A stretch of 64,000 bases of DNA from Paucibacter_B soli (GTDB lineage Bacteria > Pseudomonadota > Gammaproteobacteria > Burkholderiales > Burkholderiaceae_C), in contig NZ_JBBHJW010000005.1 in NCBI RefSeq assembly GCF_037482845.1, positions 1 through 64,000 of the forward strand, written 5' to 3'. The position numbers and the translations under genes were made by a program. Below the pieces are notes generated by a model. The model made no database searches, was not told where the DNA came from, and saw only the letters and a program-made list of their open reading frames with translations. Within the stretch, counting starts at the first letter, position 1, and each line of letters opens with the position of its first letter. Below are positions 63,871 through 64,000 of the stretch, in pieces.

Positions 63871-64000
63871 CTACGGCCCGCCAATTGGCCGCCGCCGGTG
63901 GGGCACTGACCGAGCAGCAGCTCGTGTAAGCTCCCGCCGCAGCACCTCCGCCAGCGTGCCGAACGCCGGCGCGATGCGCGCCTCGGGCACGCAGGCATAA
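63871..64000 (-). CDS. C-terminal end of an unidentified gene, cut by the window edge
   Basis: On the minus strand a frame open from the edge reads ACVPEARIAPAFGTLAEVLR then RELTRAAARSVPHR and stops with TAG at 63871. About 43 residues are visible; the tail could be that of a LysR-type regulator, but this is a guess. Codon use fits real coding sequence only moderately. Confidence 0.35.
   Translation of the reverse strand, partial: YACVPEARIAPAFGTLAEVLRRELTRAAARSVPHRRRPIGGP

Noticed and set aside
63838..63907. 23-codon open frame on the plus strand after the tandem repeat
   Set aside because: Too short, no ribosome site, no recognisable motif.

Overview
The window looks like chromosomal DNA around the replication origin of a GC-rich betaproteobacterium. 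The order gyrB-dnaN-dnaA, then divergently rpmH-rnpA-yidD-yidC and mnmE, is the usual origin neighbourhood in this group. Protein style and codon use (strong G/C third positions) suggest Burkholderiales, probably the Roseateles/Pelomonas/Rubrivivax side. That placement is inference; no rRNA gene is present to settle it.

Layout. 1-1900: a decayed IS110-type transposase tail and two small exported proteins (lipocalin-like, cupin) whose promoters look like copies of each other. 1990-10980: a mosaic of small metabolic and transport genes (methyltransferase, VOC protein, POT peptide transporter, LysE exporter with a MocR regulator, cytochrome c lipoprotein, universal stress protein, tannase-like esterase, DUF3297). 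11050-18500: an RDD membrane protein with a degenerate protease-like domain, a MacB/LolD-type ABC pair with a divergent TetR gene and clear palindromic operators, and an orphan binding protein. 18535-20730: a Suv3-type RNA helicase. 21700-26406: a three-gene 2-oxoacid:acceptor oxidoreductase operon.

26387-34780 is the most interesting block. One minus-strand operon encodes an exported cyanophycinase (cphE), a cyanophycin-dipeptide hydrolase of the CphZ/AotO type, an AraC-type ArgR regulator and two arginine N-succinyltransferase subunits. A TonB-dependent receptor is divergent from it. The intergenic region holds three copies of the pattern TGTCGC-N8-AA, which is the known Pseudomonas ArgR site. 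Read together this is a cyanophycin-scavenging and arginine-catabolic locus: polymer cut outside, products taken up, beta-Asp-Arg hydrolysed, arginine fed to the succinyltransferase route, all under arginine control. A serine hydrolase, an M13 metallopeptidase and a LivJ-type binding protein follow the receptor.

39186-47507: an SGNH hydrolase/carbamoyltransferase/small acidic protein operon, an Lrp regulator, a FeeM-like N-acyl amino acid synthase with an unknown partner, SirB2, another binding protein, a zinc-ribbon protein, and an MntA-HepT toxin-antitoxin pair directly behind gyrB. 47545-62020: the origin core. DnaA boxes lie between dnaA and rpmH, and a second cluster lies inside the coding sequence of rnpA. 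Between yidC and mnmE sit a lipoprotein, a Ser/Thr kinase and its ECF sigma factor. The window ends with an AlbA-type ATP-binding regulator, a 10-bp tandem repeat and the tail of an unidentified gene.
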